A stretch of 64,000 nt of DNA from Pararhizobium polonicum. Its GTDB lineage: Bacteria; Pseudomonadota; Alphaproteobacteria; Rhizobiales; Rhizobiaceae. The stretch's first letter is position 1. Each line of letters begins with the position of its first letter. The stretch spans positions 558,001-622,000 of the forward strand of contig NZ_LGLV01000004.1 in the NCBI RefSeq assembly GCF_001687365.1, in the 5' to 3' direction. The position numbers were made by a program, and so were the translations under genes. Below the pieces are notes generated by a model, which searched no databases, was not told the origin of the DNA, and saw only the letters and a list, made by a program, of their open reading frames with translations. Below are positions 47,048 through 55,428 of this stretch, in pieces.

Positions 47048-47254
47048 ATGTCGTTACTATCGGACATGGCCTTGAACCAGAATGATATCGAAACGGTCTG
47101 CGGCGCACTTGAGGAATGGTGCAAGGAAACACGCACCGCCCTCAACAGCGATGACGGACGCGATGCCGCCGCCGTGATGCTCGGCCTGTACAAGACCGGC
47201 CATGAAACCAAGGGCTCCATTCTCGAAGCCATGCGCCGGGTCAACATCGGGTAG
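47048..47254 (+). CDS. Small hypothetical protein
   Basis: A 68-residue soluble protein, MSLLSDMALNQNDIETVCGA, with two Cys (VCGALEEWCKETR) and a C-terminal helix GHETKGSILEAMRRVNIG. TTGGAGTA precedes the ATG. It looks like a conserved rhizobial hypothetical. It lies about 80 bp before the HxlR gene. Function unknown. Confidence 0.6.
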   Translation: MSLLSDMALNQNDIETVCGALEEWCKETRTALNSDDGRDAAAVMLGLYKTGHETKGSILEAMRRVNIG

Positions 47255-47280
47255 CCCGGCTTACATTGAGTGAGCCCGGC

Positions 47281-47330
47281 CTGCATCGTGCAGACCCGGC
47301 TTGCATCGTGCAAGTCCCGGCTCTACATAA
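47281..47330 (+). promoter_or_regulatory. hxlR promoter with two palindromic operators
   Basis: Palindromes CTGCATCGTGCAG (47281-47293) and TTGCATCGTGCAA (47301-47313) lie 20 bp apart, two helical turns. The second contains a -35 TTGCAT (47301-47306), followed after 17 bp by -10 TACATA (47324-47329). Predicted transcription would start at or very near the hxlR ATG (47336). The layout predicts direct repression by HxlR. Confidence 0.6.
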
Positions 47331-47335
47331 GGGCC

Positions 47336-47782
47336 ATGCAGCGCAAGAGCTTCGATGACATGGCCTGTCCGATTGCCCGCACCCTCGACCGCGTCGGCGA
47401 ATGGTGGAGCATTCTCATCCTGCGTGATGTCTTCTTCGGCCGCACCAAATTCGATGAATTCCAGAAAAGCACCGGCATCGCCCCGAATATCCTGACGCGG
47501 CGACTGAAGTCGCTGGTCGAAGCAGGTTTGCTGGAAAAGCGCGCCTATCAGGATCGCCCCGTCCGCCACGAATATCTGCTGACCGACATGGGCCGCGAGT
47601 TGCAACCGCTTTTGATCGCGCTCTCGATGTTCGGCAATCGCCATTTCGCCGATCGCGGCGTGACGATGCGGATCACCGACCGGGAAACCGGAGACGTTGC
47701 CAAGCCGGTCTATGTCGACAGCCTGACCGGCAAGCCGATCGATGCCGAAAATTTCTCCCTGACATCAATCCGCCAGTCGTGA
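47336..47782 (+). CDS. HxlR family transcriptional regulator
   Basis: A 148-residue winged-helix regulator. The signature CPIARTLDRVGEWWSILILRDVFFGRTKFDEFQ is followed by NILTRRLKSLVEAGLLEKR (recognition helix) and YLLTDMGRELQPLLIAL. The conserved Cys at residue 11 (MACPIA) is the redox- or aldehyde-sensing cysteine in characterised members. No clear Shine-Dalgarno (AAGGG only two bases before the ATG), and the promoter position suggests a leaderless mRNA. The MFS gene downstream is a likely target. Confidence 0.92.
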   Translation: MQRKSFDDMACPIARTLDRVGEWWSILILRDVFFGRTKFDEFQKSTGIAPNILTRRLKSLVEAGLLEKRAYQDRPVRHEYLLTDMGRELQPLLIALSMFGNRHFADRGVTMRITDRETGDVAKPVYVDSLTGKPIDAENFSLTSIRQS

Positions 47783-48023
47783 ATTTTCCCCGGTCCCTGA
47801 GACTGCGGTAGACTCCTCTGAGATTATCAGTGGAGTTCATTTCTTTGCGCTTTCCGCTCCTGCAGTTCTCGAGACCTTTTACCGTCGCGGCGGCCCCCCG
47901 GACCGATCTTCCTCGCTCCGCCGGCAACTTGCATAATGAAAGCTTTTACATTAGTGACTTGCATGTCGATAGTTACAAGACCCGCATCGCTTCTGATGCA
48001 GGCGCCCGTTGAGAACCCTGCCC

Positions 48024-49301
48024 ATGCTCTCCACAACGCTTTCCAGACGGCTTGAACAACGAGAAATCCACTATGGCTGGATCGTTGCCGCCACGGCATT
48101 CCTCACCATGCTGGTCACCGCCGGCACCATCGGCGCGCCGTCCGTGCTGATCCTGCCGCTGCAGAAGGAATTCGGCTGGGAGGCAACGGAAATCTCGGCA
48201 GCACTGGCCATGCGCTTCATCCTGTTCGGGCTGATGGCGCCCTTTGCCGCCGCCCTGATGAACCGTTTCGGCATGCGGTCGATGGCACTCACGGCGCTGA
48301 CCGTCGTCTTCACCGGCATGGGGCTGTCGCTGTTCATGCGCGAGGTCTGGCAGCTGGTGGTGCTCTGGGGCTTCGTCGTCGGCACGGGTACAGGGCTGAC
48401 GGCCATGGTGATGGGCGCAACGGTCGCCACCCGCTGGTTTACGGCCCGGCGCGGCCTCGTCGTCGGTCTTCTGACGGCCAGCACGGCAACGGGCCAACTC
48501 GTCTTCATGCCGCTGATCGCCGCCCTGACGGAGGCTTACGGCTGGCGCGCGGCGATCCTGTTCATTCTCGGCATGCTGTTCGTTTCTGCCGCTGCCATGC
48601 TGCTGTTCATGCGCGACCGTCCGTCGGATCTCGGCCTGCGGCCCTATGGCCAGGTGGTGGACGATCCGCCCGCGACCAGTACACTCAAGACCAATTCCCC
48701 GATCGACACGCTGATCGAGGCATCGAAAACGCGGATATTCTGGGTGCTGTTCCTGTCGTTCTTCGTCTGCGGCGCCTCGACCAACGGCCTCATCCAGACG
48801 CATTTCGTCTCGCTCTGCGCCGATTACGGCATGACGGCGATCACCGCGACCGGCATTCTCGCCATGATCGGCCTGTTCGATTTCGCCGGCACCGTCGCCT
48901 CCGGCTGGCTATCCGACCGCTACGACAATCGCTGGCTGCTGTTCTGGTACTACGGCCTGCGCGGCCTGTCGCTGCTCTGGCTGCCCTTCACCGGCTTCGA
49001 ATTCCTCGGCCTGTCGATCTTCGCCATTTTCTATGGGCTCGACTGGGTGGCGACCGTTCCGCCGACGGTGAAGCTCACCGCCCGGCACTTTGGCCGCGAG
49101 CGGGCCAACATGGTGTTCGGCTGGGTGTTCACCGGCCACCAGATCGGCGCCGCCTTCGCGGCCTTCGGCGGCGGCTTCATCCGCGACACCTACGCCAGCT
49201 ATCTGCCCGCCCTGATGATTGCCGGTGCGCTTTGCCTGATGGCGGCCCCTCTGGTGCTTTCGGCCGGCACGACAAAGCTGAAACCGGCAACGGTCAGTTG
49301 A
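48024..49301 (+). CDS. MFS transporter
   Basis: A 425-residue twelve-helix major facilitator of the OFA/monocarboxylate-like type: YGWIVAATAFLTMLVTAGTI, FGWEATEISAALAMRF, LMNRFGMR (loop 2-3), TRWFTARRGLVVGLLTAST, then SGWLSDRYDNRW and GRERANMVFGWVFTGHQIGAA in the second half. The substrate is unknown. A TTG five codons upstream (48009) is the alternative start. The HxlR gene upstream and a shared CTTGCA motif (47958) suggest regulation by HxlR. Confidence 0.88.
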   Translation: MLSTTLSRRLEQREIHYGWIVAATAFLTMLVTAGTIGAPSVLILPLQKEFGWEATEISAALAMRFILFGLMAPFAAALMNRFGMRSMALTALTVVFTGMGLSLFMREVWQLVVLWGFVVGTGTGLTAMVMGATVATRWFTARRGLVVGLLTASTATGQLVFMPLIAALTEAYGWRAAILFILGMLFVSAAAMLLFMRDRPSDLGLRPYGQVVDDPPATSTLKTNSPIDTLIEASKTRIFWVLFLSFFVCGASTNGLIQTHFVSLCADYGMTAITATGILAMIGLFDFAGTVASGWLSDRYDNRWLLFWYYGLRGLSLLWLPFTGFEFLGLSIFAIFYGLDWVATVPPTVKLTARHFGRERANMVFGWVFTGHQIGAAFAAFGGGFIRDTYASYLPALMIAGALCLMAAPLVLSAGTTKLKPATVS

Positions 49302-49307
49302 CGCTGG

Positions 49308-50339
49308 TCAATTCACGCTGACGGGCTTGGAACGCATGCGCGACACGGTCTCGCGCTCCGCCCGCTTGCAGCGCATCGGTGGCAGGTTGCGGTCCATCAG
49401 GTCCATGTCCTCCAGCACCATGTCGCCCATCTTCTTGAAGGCGCTGTCGAGCGCGCCGGCCCGGTGGGCAGAACGCAGGAAACCCTTGAGGCTGCGGACA
49501 GGATGATCCAGCGGAAGCGGCTCGTCGGGATAGACATCGCTTGCCGCAACGATATGGCCACTTGCAACCGCCGCCATCAGCGCATCGAAATCAACGACAT
49601 TGGCGCGACTGAGCAGGATGAAGGCAGCCCCCGGCCGCATGCTGGCAAAGGCGTCAGCGCCAAGGAAATGCTGGTTCTCGCTGGTGACGGCCGCGACGAC
49701 GAAGATGAAATCGCTCTGCGTCAGCACCTCTTCCAGGCTCGACGGCTTGACGCCGTTGTCGATCAGGATCGAGGCCGGCATCCAGGGATCGTAGACGCGG
49801 GTATGGGTGCGGAAGCCGGACAGCACGCGGTTCAGCGCCTTGCCGAGATCGCCGAAGCCGATGATGCCGACATCGGCGCCGGAGAGCAGCCGCGCCCCGG
49901 CATTGCCCTCGCCGCCCCAGAGCTCGCGGCCCTTACGAAAATCGACATCCGCATCGACGATGCCGCGGGCGATGTTGAGTGCCATGGCAAGACCCATCTC
50001 GGCAACGGGCTCGGCGAAAACCTGCCCCGTCGTCACCACATGGATACCGCGGGCAAACAGCACCTCATAGGGCATGTTGTTGATCAGGTTGCTCTCGACA
50101 TTGAGGATGCAGCGCAGCTGCGGCATGCGGGCCAGCGTTTCGGCACTCAAAGGCGGCTGGCCGATGATGTAACGCGCCTGTCCCAGGATTTCGTCGCCGA
50201 GACTGGCAATGGCGCCCTCTTCCGCTTCGATGATCCGGTATTTCGCCTTCAGGGCATCCAGCGCCGCCGGCGTGAAGATCAGATCGAGCGTGCGCGGCTC
50301 CGGCGCGCAGATGACCAGGGGTCGTTGCGTTTCAGGCAT
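49308..50339 (-). CDS. D-2-hydroxyacid dehydrogenase
   Basis: A 343-residue NAD-dependent oxidoreductase of the phosphoglycerate dehydrogenase-like family. It has the substrate-domain hydrophobic core, QVFAEPVAEMGLAMALNIARG, then the NAD-binding loop VGIIGFGDLGKAL, DPWMP, LSRANVVDFDALMAAV (normally N-x-x-R-G) and ASDVYPDEPLP with the acid pair. The catalytic His is in RSAHRAGALDSA. The arginine and glutamate are retained, so it is probably active; the acid reduced is unknown. The start MPETQRPLVI is preferred over an ATG 27 codons upstream. Confidence 0.88.
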   Translation of the reverse strand: MPETQRPLVICAPEPRTLDLIFTPAALDALKAKYRIIEAEEGAIASLGDEILGQARYIIGQPPLSAETLARMPQLRCILNVESNLINNMPYEVLFARGIHVVTTGQVFAEPVAEMGLAMALNIARGIVDADVDFRKGRELWGGEGNAGARLLSGADVGIIGFGDLGKALNRVLSGFRTHTRVYDPWMPASILIDNGVKPSSLEEVLTQSDFIFVVAAVTSENQHFLGADAFASMRPGAAFILLSRANVVDFDALMAAVASGHIVAASDVYPDEPLPLDHPVRSLKGFLRSAHRAGALDSAFKKMGDMVLEDMDLMDRNLPPMRCKRAERETVSRMRSKPVSVN

Positions 50340-50442
50340 GATATCGTCTCCCAGGCCGGGCATGGGAAACCCGGCACTCCTCGTTGCGGGAAGTTGTATT
50401 GATGATCCGGCAATTTGCAAGGAGGCCGATCAGCCGCGCAGG

Positions 50443-50790
50443 CTAATAGTCCAGTCCGCGCAGCTGGCGCTCGATCGACCGGGGCGTGCCGGGCGACTGG
50501 AACACAGGCCCGTTGCCGCGGCGGCAGTTGTTGACGGTGCGGTAGCGCGGCGCAAAGGTGGGATGCCCCTCCGCCTTGATGACGGATTGTTCGCAGAATA
50601 CCCGCTTGGCATCCTCCGCCTCCTCCGGCGTCTTCACGCCGGGCAGATCGGTATAGACCTGGGCAAGCTGCACCGGCGCCGGCAAAACCGCGACGGGAGG
50701 GATGTCGGCGGCGATCAGCGCCATGGACAGGAGGACGGCCTGTGGGATCAACATGTGCATTCCATAACGTTTGCCCGATACAGACATCAT
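50443..50790 (-). CDS. Exported hypothetical protein
   Basis: About 115 residues. An N-terminal basic-hydrophobic segment (GKRYGMHMLIPQAVLLSMALIAA) could be a signal peptide. The mature part, VQLAQVYTDLPGVKTPEEAEDAKRVFCEQSVIKAEGHPTFAPRYRTVNNCRRGNG, holds two Cys that may form a disulfide. The start is uncertain (50814, 50790 or 50760). I recognise no family. It is divergent from the RNase D gene. Confidence 0.6.
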   Translation of the reverse strand: MMSVSGKRYGMHMLIPQAVLLSMALIAADIPPVAVLPAPVQLAQVYTDLPGVKTPEEAEDAKRVFCEQSVIKAEGHPTFAPRYRTVNNCRRGNGPVFQSPGTPRSIERQLRGLDY

Positions 50791-50897
50791 AACGCGCATC
50801 CGGGCATGAGACACGGTATCGTTTCCGGCAAAGTTGCGCTATAGCCCAACACCTTGAACCAACGCGCGGCACCTGCCCGGCTGATGTGGGGATTTCC

Positions 50898-51524
50898 ATG
50901 GCAAATACAATACGGTTTCACCAAGGTGATATCCCGGCGGCGGACGCTGCACGCTACAAGGGCGCGATCGCCATCGATACCGAGACCCTCGGCCTCATTC
51001 CGCGCCGCGACCGGCTCTGCGTCGTCCAGCTTTCGCCGGGCGACGGTACTGCCGACGTGATCCAGATCGCCAAGGGCCAGACACAGGCCCCGAACCTCGT
51101 CGCCATGCTGGAGGACCCCACGCGCCAGAAGATTTTCCACTTCGGCCGCTTCGACATCGCCGTGCTGTTCCAAACCTTCGGCGTCACCACGACGCCGGTG
51201 TTCTGCACCAAGATCGCTTCCCGCCTGACGCGGACCTATACGGACCGGCACGGGCTGAAGGACAATCTGAAGGAACTGCTCGACGTCGATATTTCCAAGC
51301 ATCAGCAGTCTTCCGACTGGGCAGCCGAGAAACTGTCGCCGGCGCAGCTGGAATATGCCGCGTCCGACGTGCTGCATCTGCATGCGCTGCGCGACAAGCT
51401 GACCGCCCGCCTCATCCGCGACGGCCGCAACGACCATGCCGACGCCTGCTTCGCCTTCCTGCCGACGCGCTGCAAGCTCGACCTGCTCGGCTGGGACGAA
51501 ACCGACATCTTCGCGCATAGCTGA
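50898..51524 (+). CDS. Ribonuclease D-like 3'-5' exonuclease
   Basis: A 208-residue DEDDy exonuclease. Motifs are Exo I IAIDTETLGLI, Exo II IFHFGRFDIAVL and Exo III YAASDVLHLHALRD (Tyr and Asp catalytic). The HRDC domains of E. coli RNase D are missing; the single-domain form is common in alphaproteobacteria. It probably trims tRNA or other stable RNA 3' ends. Its stop overlaps the DUF817 start by one base. Confidence 0.92.
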   Translation: MANTIRFHQGDIPAADAARYKGAIAIDTETLGLIPRRDRLCVVQLSPGDGTADVIQIAKGQTQAPNLVAMLEDPTRQKIFHFGRFDIAVLFQTFGVTTTPVFCTKIASRLTRTYTDRHGLKDNLKELLDVDISKHQQSSDWAAEKLSPAQLEYAASDVLHLHALRDKLTARLIRDGRNDHADACFAFLPTRCKLDLLGWDETDIFAHS

Positions 51525-52399
51525 TGCGGCCAGCCGCAGATCACCAGACCGGCCCGTTCCTCGAACCGGTGCGGGTGTTTATCCGCCGGCTGCTCAAGAG
51601 ATTGCCGCCGGGTCTGGCCGAATTCGTGCTTTTCGGGCTGAAACAGGCATGGGCCTGCCTCTTCGGCGCGCTTGTCCTGTTCCTGATCATCGTTACCAAG
51701 CTCGTCTGGAACGCGGAATGGGCGATCAATCGCTATGACGCGCTGTTTCTGATGGCACTGGCGGCGCAGATCGTCTTTCTGCGGCTGAGGATGGAGAGCT
51801 GGGAAGAGGCAAGGGTCATTCTGATCTACCATGTCACCGGCACCTGCATGGAAATCTTCAAGGTCCATATGGGATCCTGGGTCTATCCCGAGCATGCGCT
51901 CTTCCAGATTGCCGGTGTGCCGCTGTTCTCCGGCTTCATGTACGCCTCCGTCGGCAGCTACATGGCACGCGCCATCCGCATCTTCGACATGCGGTTTACC
52001 CGCTATCCGCCTGTCGCGCTGACCGCGCTGCTGGCCGTGGCGATCTATGTGAACTTCTACAGCCATCACTATATGGCGGATATGCGCTTCGGGCTTTTCG
52101 CCGCCACGCTTCTGCTGTTCGGCCGGGTGCGCATCTATTTCACGGTGGAGCGCAAAGCCCGCTGGATGCCGCTGGTGCTGGCCGCCTTCTTCACCAGCAT
52201 CTTTCTCTGGATTGCAGAGAATATCGGCACGGCAACGGGTATATGGCTTTATCCCGGCCAGACCGAATGGCACATGGTGTCGCTGCAGAAGATGGGGTCG
52301 TGGTATCTGCTGCTCTATGTCAGCTTCGTGCTGGTAACGCTTGTCTGCAAACCGAAGCCACCGGAAGGCTGGGCCGCCCTCGCGACGCCGGCGCGCTGA
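51524..52399 (+). CDS. DUF817 family integral membrane protein
   Basis: A 291-residue membrane protein with eight or so helices. The early segment FVLFGLKQAWACLFGALVLF, the central EIFKVHMGSWVYPEHALFQIAGVPLFSGFMYASVGSY and FYSHHYMADMRFGLF match DUF817. The conserved His/Asp/Tyr residues (SHHYMAD, ENIGT, WHMVSLQKMGSW) lie at membrane faces and hint at a metal or lipid-carrier enzyme. Function unknown. It is translationally coupled to RNase D (TGATG). Confidence 0.88.
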   Translation: MRPAADHQTGPFLEPVRVFIRRLLKRLPPGLAEFVLFGLKQAWACLFGALVLFLIIVTKLVWNAEWAINRYDALFLMALAAQIVFLRLRMESWEEARVILIYHVTGTCMEIFKVHMGSWVYPEHALFQIAGVPLFSGFMYASVGSYMARAIRIFDMRFTRYPPVALTALLAVAIYVNFYSHHYMADMRFGLFAATLLLFGRVRIYFTVERKARWMPLVLAAFFTSIFLWIAENIGTATGIWLYPGQTEWHMVSLQKMGSWYLLLYVSFVLVTLVCKPKPPEGWAALATPAR

Positions 52400-52534
52400 G
52401 ATAACGCCTCGACCGCATGGGGGATACGTGAAGGTATCCTAATGTTTATACAATCAAAAACCGGTTAATCATGCTTTAACGGTTGCCGATCGATAGTGAT
52501 CGATATCCCACGTTGCAAACCGCGCGGAGCAGCC

Positions 52535-53905
52535 ATGATTACCCCCCTGCAGACGAGTGCCGGAACCGTCAGCACCACCCTTATGCAGTCGATGATCGAC
52601 CAGGCGGAAGAAAACCGCATCGAGGACGAAAAGAAGGCACGTAAGGAGACCAAGGAGGAAGACATCCTCAAGGCGCGCGTGTCGGCGAGCAAGAGCCATG
52701 CGGCGCTGAACGACAAGGTCAACGCGCATTTCTTCGGGGCCTTGAAAGGCGACGACAACGCCGTAGCCGAGCTGATCTCGCGTTTCTTGAACATTCTGGG
52801 CGTCACCCGCGACGAGGGTGAAACCGATGCCGATTTCGGCACCCGCATTGCGGATAGCCTGACGCTGATCTCGATGATCGGCAAGGATGAAGCCAACCTT
52901 CCCGTTACCTCGTCCATCCCCGGCAGAGAGCAGAACATCACGCTGGCCCGCTTCCAGGTCAGCGTCGATGGCATTGATGCGGTGCTGGACGGCTCCGCCG
53001 AACAGCCGACGGAAATGACGAAAATGGCGGCCCGCTTCGTCACCCGCTACGGGCTGACCCAGAACGAAGACGAGAGCGATATACAGTACAGCAAGCGCAT
53101 CGGCGAGACGATGGCGAACGTGCGCAAGTCGATGCCGGCCAGCATCGCGGTGCTTGAAACCAAGGCGGGTCTCAGGGATCTCGGCCTGACCGCCGCCCAG
53201 ATGGTCGAGGCGATCAAAAACCCGTCCGGCACGCAGATGAAAATCATCCAGGAAGTCCTTGACGACAAGGCGCGCGCCGACGGTATCTCGACGCAGGACG
53301 CACAGATTGCGATCCAGCGGCTGGAAGATATCGCCAATCCGAAATCGATCGCAGAACTCAAGCTCGAACGAACCCACCAGCCGGATCCGACCCGCGTCGA
53401 AAACGAGGAAACACGCAAGGAGCGCGAAGAGGATATTCACAAGCTCGAAGCGGCCGAGAAACTCGAGGATGTCAAGGACGTGCAGGAAACGATCGCCAAG
53501 GTCAATGAGGCGATCCTCAACACGCCATCCGCCCCGGCCACCGGCACCACGGCCGAAGGACAGCCGGCCGCTGCCGCCGTCACATCCGGCGATCTGCTGG
53601 TGACGCTGGCCGCCGGCGCCGAAATGGCTGAGGTGGTCGAAAAAGCGGAAAGCACCGCCGCCGATGCCGGCGCGGCACGGATCGAAGCCATCGATACGGA
53701 CGCAGGAACGACCGAGGTCTCCCAGGAAGCCAGGGACGAGGCCGATGCGGCCGTCCTCCTCGCGCGTTCGGGCCCCGGCGATGCGGCGGCACCCGTGGGT
53801 GAAGATGCAGCGGCGAGCGGCATTTTGGCCGTCGGCATCGACGAAAACGGAATTTACGAAATTCTCAAGCGCCAGTCCGAGGAGACGCGCGCGCTGGCAG
53901 CCTGA
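52535..53905 (+). CDS. Acidic helical protein, unknown (paralogue A)
   Basis: A 456-residue soluble, very acidic protein with no signal peptide or membrane segment. Order: an N-terminal coiled coil (residues 12-60, LMQSMIDQAEENRIEDEKK), the block NDKVNAHFFG, a module RFLNILGVTRDEGETDADFG (about 80-112) that recurs as RFVTRYGLTQNEDESDIQYS (about 164-198), a hinge VEAIKNPSGT, a second coiled coil QRLEDIANPKSIAELKLERT to KLEDVKDVQE (about 260-330), an Ala/Thr/Glu linker, and the C-terminal tag AVGIDENGIYEILKRQ. The next gene is its paralogue. I know no function. Confidence 0.75.
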   Translation: MITPLQTSAGTVSTTLMQSMIDQAEENRIEDEKKARKETKEEDILKARVSASKSHAALNDKVNAHFFGALKGDDNAVAELISRFLNILGVTRDEGETDADFGTRIADSLTLISMIGKDEANLPVTSSIPGREQNITLARFQVSVDGIDAVLDGSAEQPTEMTKMAARFVTRYGLTQNEDESDIQYSKRIGETMANVRKSMPASIAVLETKAGLRDLGLTAAQMVEAIKNPSGTQMKIIQEVLDDKARADGISTQDAQIAIQRLEDIANPKSIAELKLERTHQPDPTRVENEETRKEREEDIHKLEAAEKLEDVKDVQETIAKVNEAILNTPSAPATGTTAEGQPAAAAVTSGDLLVTLAAGAEMAEVVEKAESTAADAGAARIEAIDTDAGTTEVSQEARDEADAAVLLARSGPGDAAAPVGEDAAASGILAVGIDENGIYEILKRQSEETRALAA

Positions 53906-53975
53906 CCGGCAACCGGCGTCGAACGACAAAACTGTGCGTCTTCCATGACGCCTCTCCGAAGTGGATCGATTTGAC

Positions 53976-55034
53976 ATGCTGCTTCCCACACAGCAAGCCG
54001 GCTTCACTGCCGTCACATCCCTCATGCAGTCGGTCATCGACGACGCCGAAAAGCGCCGTATCGAGGAGGAGGAAAAGCTCAAGGGCAAGAAGGAAGACAA
54101 GGTCCTCAAGGCAGGCCAGCGCACAAACGAGGCGCAGCGCGCGGCCAATGAGAAAATCAACGCGCATTTTTTCAACACGCAGGGCCTCGACGTCAACGAG
54201 CTGAAGGTCAACCTCATTCTATCGCTCGGAAAGATGCTCGGCATCGAAAAGCAGGAGGGGCAGTCCAGCTTCGGCTACGGACGGCAGCTCGAAAATGCGA
54301 TCGCCCAGCTCGATTCGAAAGGGCTGTTTGCCCTCAACGAGGCGCTTGGGCTTGTCGATCTCAAAATTTCCGTCGGCGATCTCATCAAGGCGATCAAGAA
54401 TCCCTACGGCGAGGAAGACGACAAGCTCGAGGCCGCGCTGGAAGAACGCGCCACCGGCATTGCGGGAACCGCCCAGTCACGAACAAAGGCTTTGCAGAGG
54501 CTGGAAACCGTTGCCGATCCCAAGACACTGGAGGAGCTGAAGCTCGAACGTGCCGGCAAGACCAGCGATCCGACAAAGATCGAGGATGCCGAAACGAAGG
54601 CGGAGCGCGAAGAGGAAATTGGCGCGCTGGAGGCCAAGGAAAAGCTGGAGGACGTCAAGGACCTGCACGCAATCGTGAAAGCCCAGAACGAACAGGCGCT
54701 CGGATCAGGGGCGGCCGAAACGGCAACCGCCGAAAACCCGGCGGACATGGCGATCAAGACGATACAGGTTCTGGCCGCGGGCGCGGAGGCGATCGACATG
54801 GCTGAAGCTCCGGACACGGCAGGAACCGATGAGGGCCTTGCCAGCGCGATGGCCGACAGAGGTCCGGCGGGCGCCAATGGCAAGAACGATATCTCGCTCA
54901 GCGAGGAGGAGGAAGTGTACCTGCTTTCGACCAACGGCCCCGACATGACGGATACAACCGGCACGCCCATTCTGGCCATTCAGGTTGATGAGAACGGCAT
55001 CTACGCACTGCTTGCCAAGAAGCAGGCCGCCTGA
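53976..55034 (+). CDS. Acidic helical protein, unknown (paralogue B)
   Basis: A 352-residue paralogue of the preceding gene. It matches block by block: LMQSVIDDAEKRRIEEEEK, NEKINAHFFN, a single copy of the RF/SLGKMLGIEKQEGQSSFGYG module (about 78-112), IKAIKNPYGEED, QRLETVADPKTLEELKLERA, EKLEDVKDLHA and the C-terminal AIQVDENGIYALLAKK. Paralogue A has the module twice. Start 53976 aligns with the start of A; a GTG at 53961 is possible. It ends tail-to-tail with the next gene, with no base between the two stop codons. Confidence 0.75.
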   Translation: MLLPTQQAGFTAVTSLMQSVIDDAEKRRIEEEEKLKGKKEDKVLKAGQRTNEAQRAANEKINAHFFNTQGLDVNELKVNLILSLGKMLGIEKQEGQSSFGYGRQLENAIAQLDSKGLFALNEALGLVDLKISVGDLIKAIKNPYGEEDDKLEAALEERATGIAGTAQSRTKALQRLETVADPKTLEELKLERAGKTSDPTKIEDAETKAEREEEIGALEAKEKLEDVKDLHAIVKAQNEQALGSGAAETATAENPADMAIKTIQVLAAGAEAIDMAEAPDTAGTDEGLASAMADRGPAGANGKNDISLSEEEEVYLLSTNGPDMTDTTGTPILAIQVDENGIYALLAKKQAA

Positions 55035-55370
55035 CTATGGCGTGCGCCTGACGATCCCCAGGCGCGCCATCACTTCCTTCGGGATGCCATACCGCTGGAC
55101 GGCATCGCGATTGGAACGCAGGCCGCAGATTTCGCGCTGGATGAAGAAGGCCCAGACGACATCGGCGGCATCATCGAGCAACTGCTCGCGCCGCGCCGGC
55201 GTCATCTCCACATCCTTCAGCGCACCGAGCGCCGCGATGGCCTTCTCGACCTTCAGACCGTGCCGCCCGAGCGCATCCGCCCGCTCCGACATCAGCTCGT
55301 ATTCCAGGAGGTTGAACCCGATATCCCTGGAAAAGGACGGGGACAGCGATTGAGGCGGGCGAACGGTCAT
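55035..55370 (-). CDS. DUF6665-like small protein
   Basis: A 111-residue soluble helical protein: MTVRPPQSLSPSFSRDIGFN, then LLEYELMSERADALGRHGLKVEKAIAALGAL and ARREQLLDDAADVVWAFFIQREICGLRS. I place it tentatively with DUF6665-type rhizobial proteins; confidence in the family name is low. The start with CGGAGCCGCCG upstream is preferred to 55397. It is in the same direction as, and downstream of, nadV. Confidence 0.7.
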   Translation of the reverse strand: MTVRPPQSLSPSFSRDIGFNLLEYELMSERADALGRHGLKVEKAIAALGALKDVEMTPARREQLLDDAADVVWAFFIQREICGLRSNRDAVQRYGIPKEVMARLGIVRRTP

Positions 55371-55428
55371 CGGCGGCTCCGGTATAAACCGGAGCAAGGA
55401 TGGGACGGAGCCGACGCTCAGGCAAGCG

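Noticed and set aside
47265-47330. Three tandem 20-bp repeats as a CRISPR or satellite
   Set aside because: Only two units are good copies, and their palindromic structure and promoter position fit operators better.
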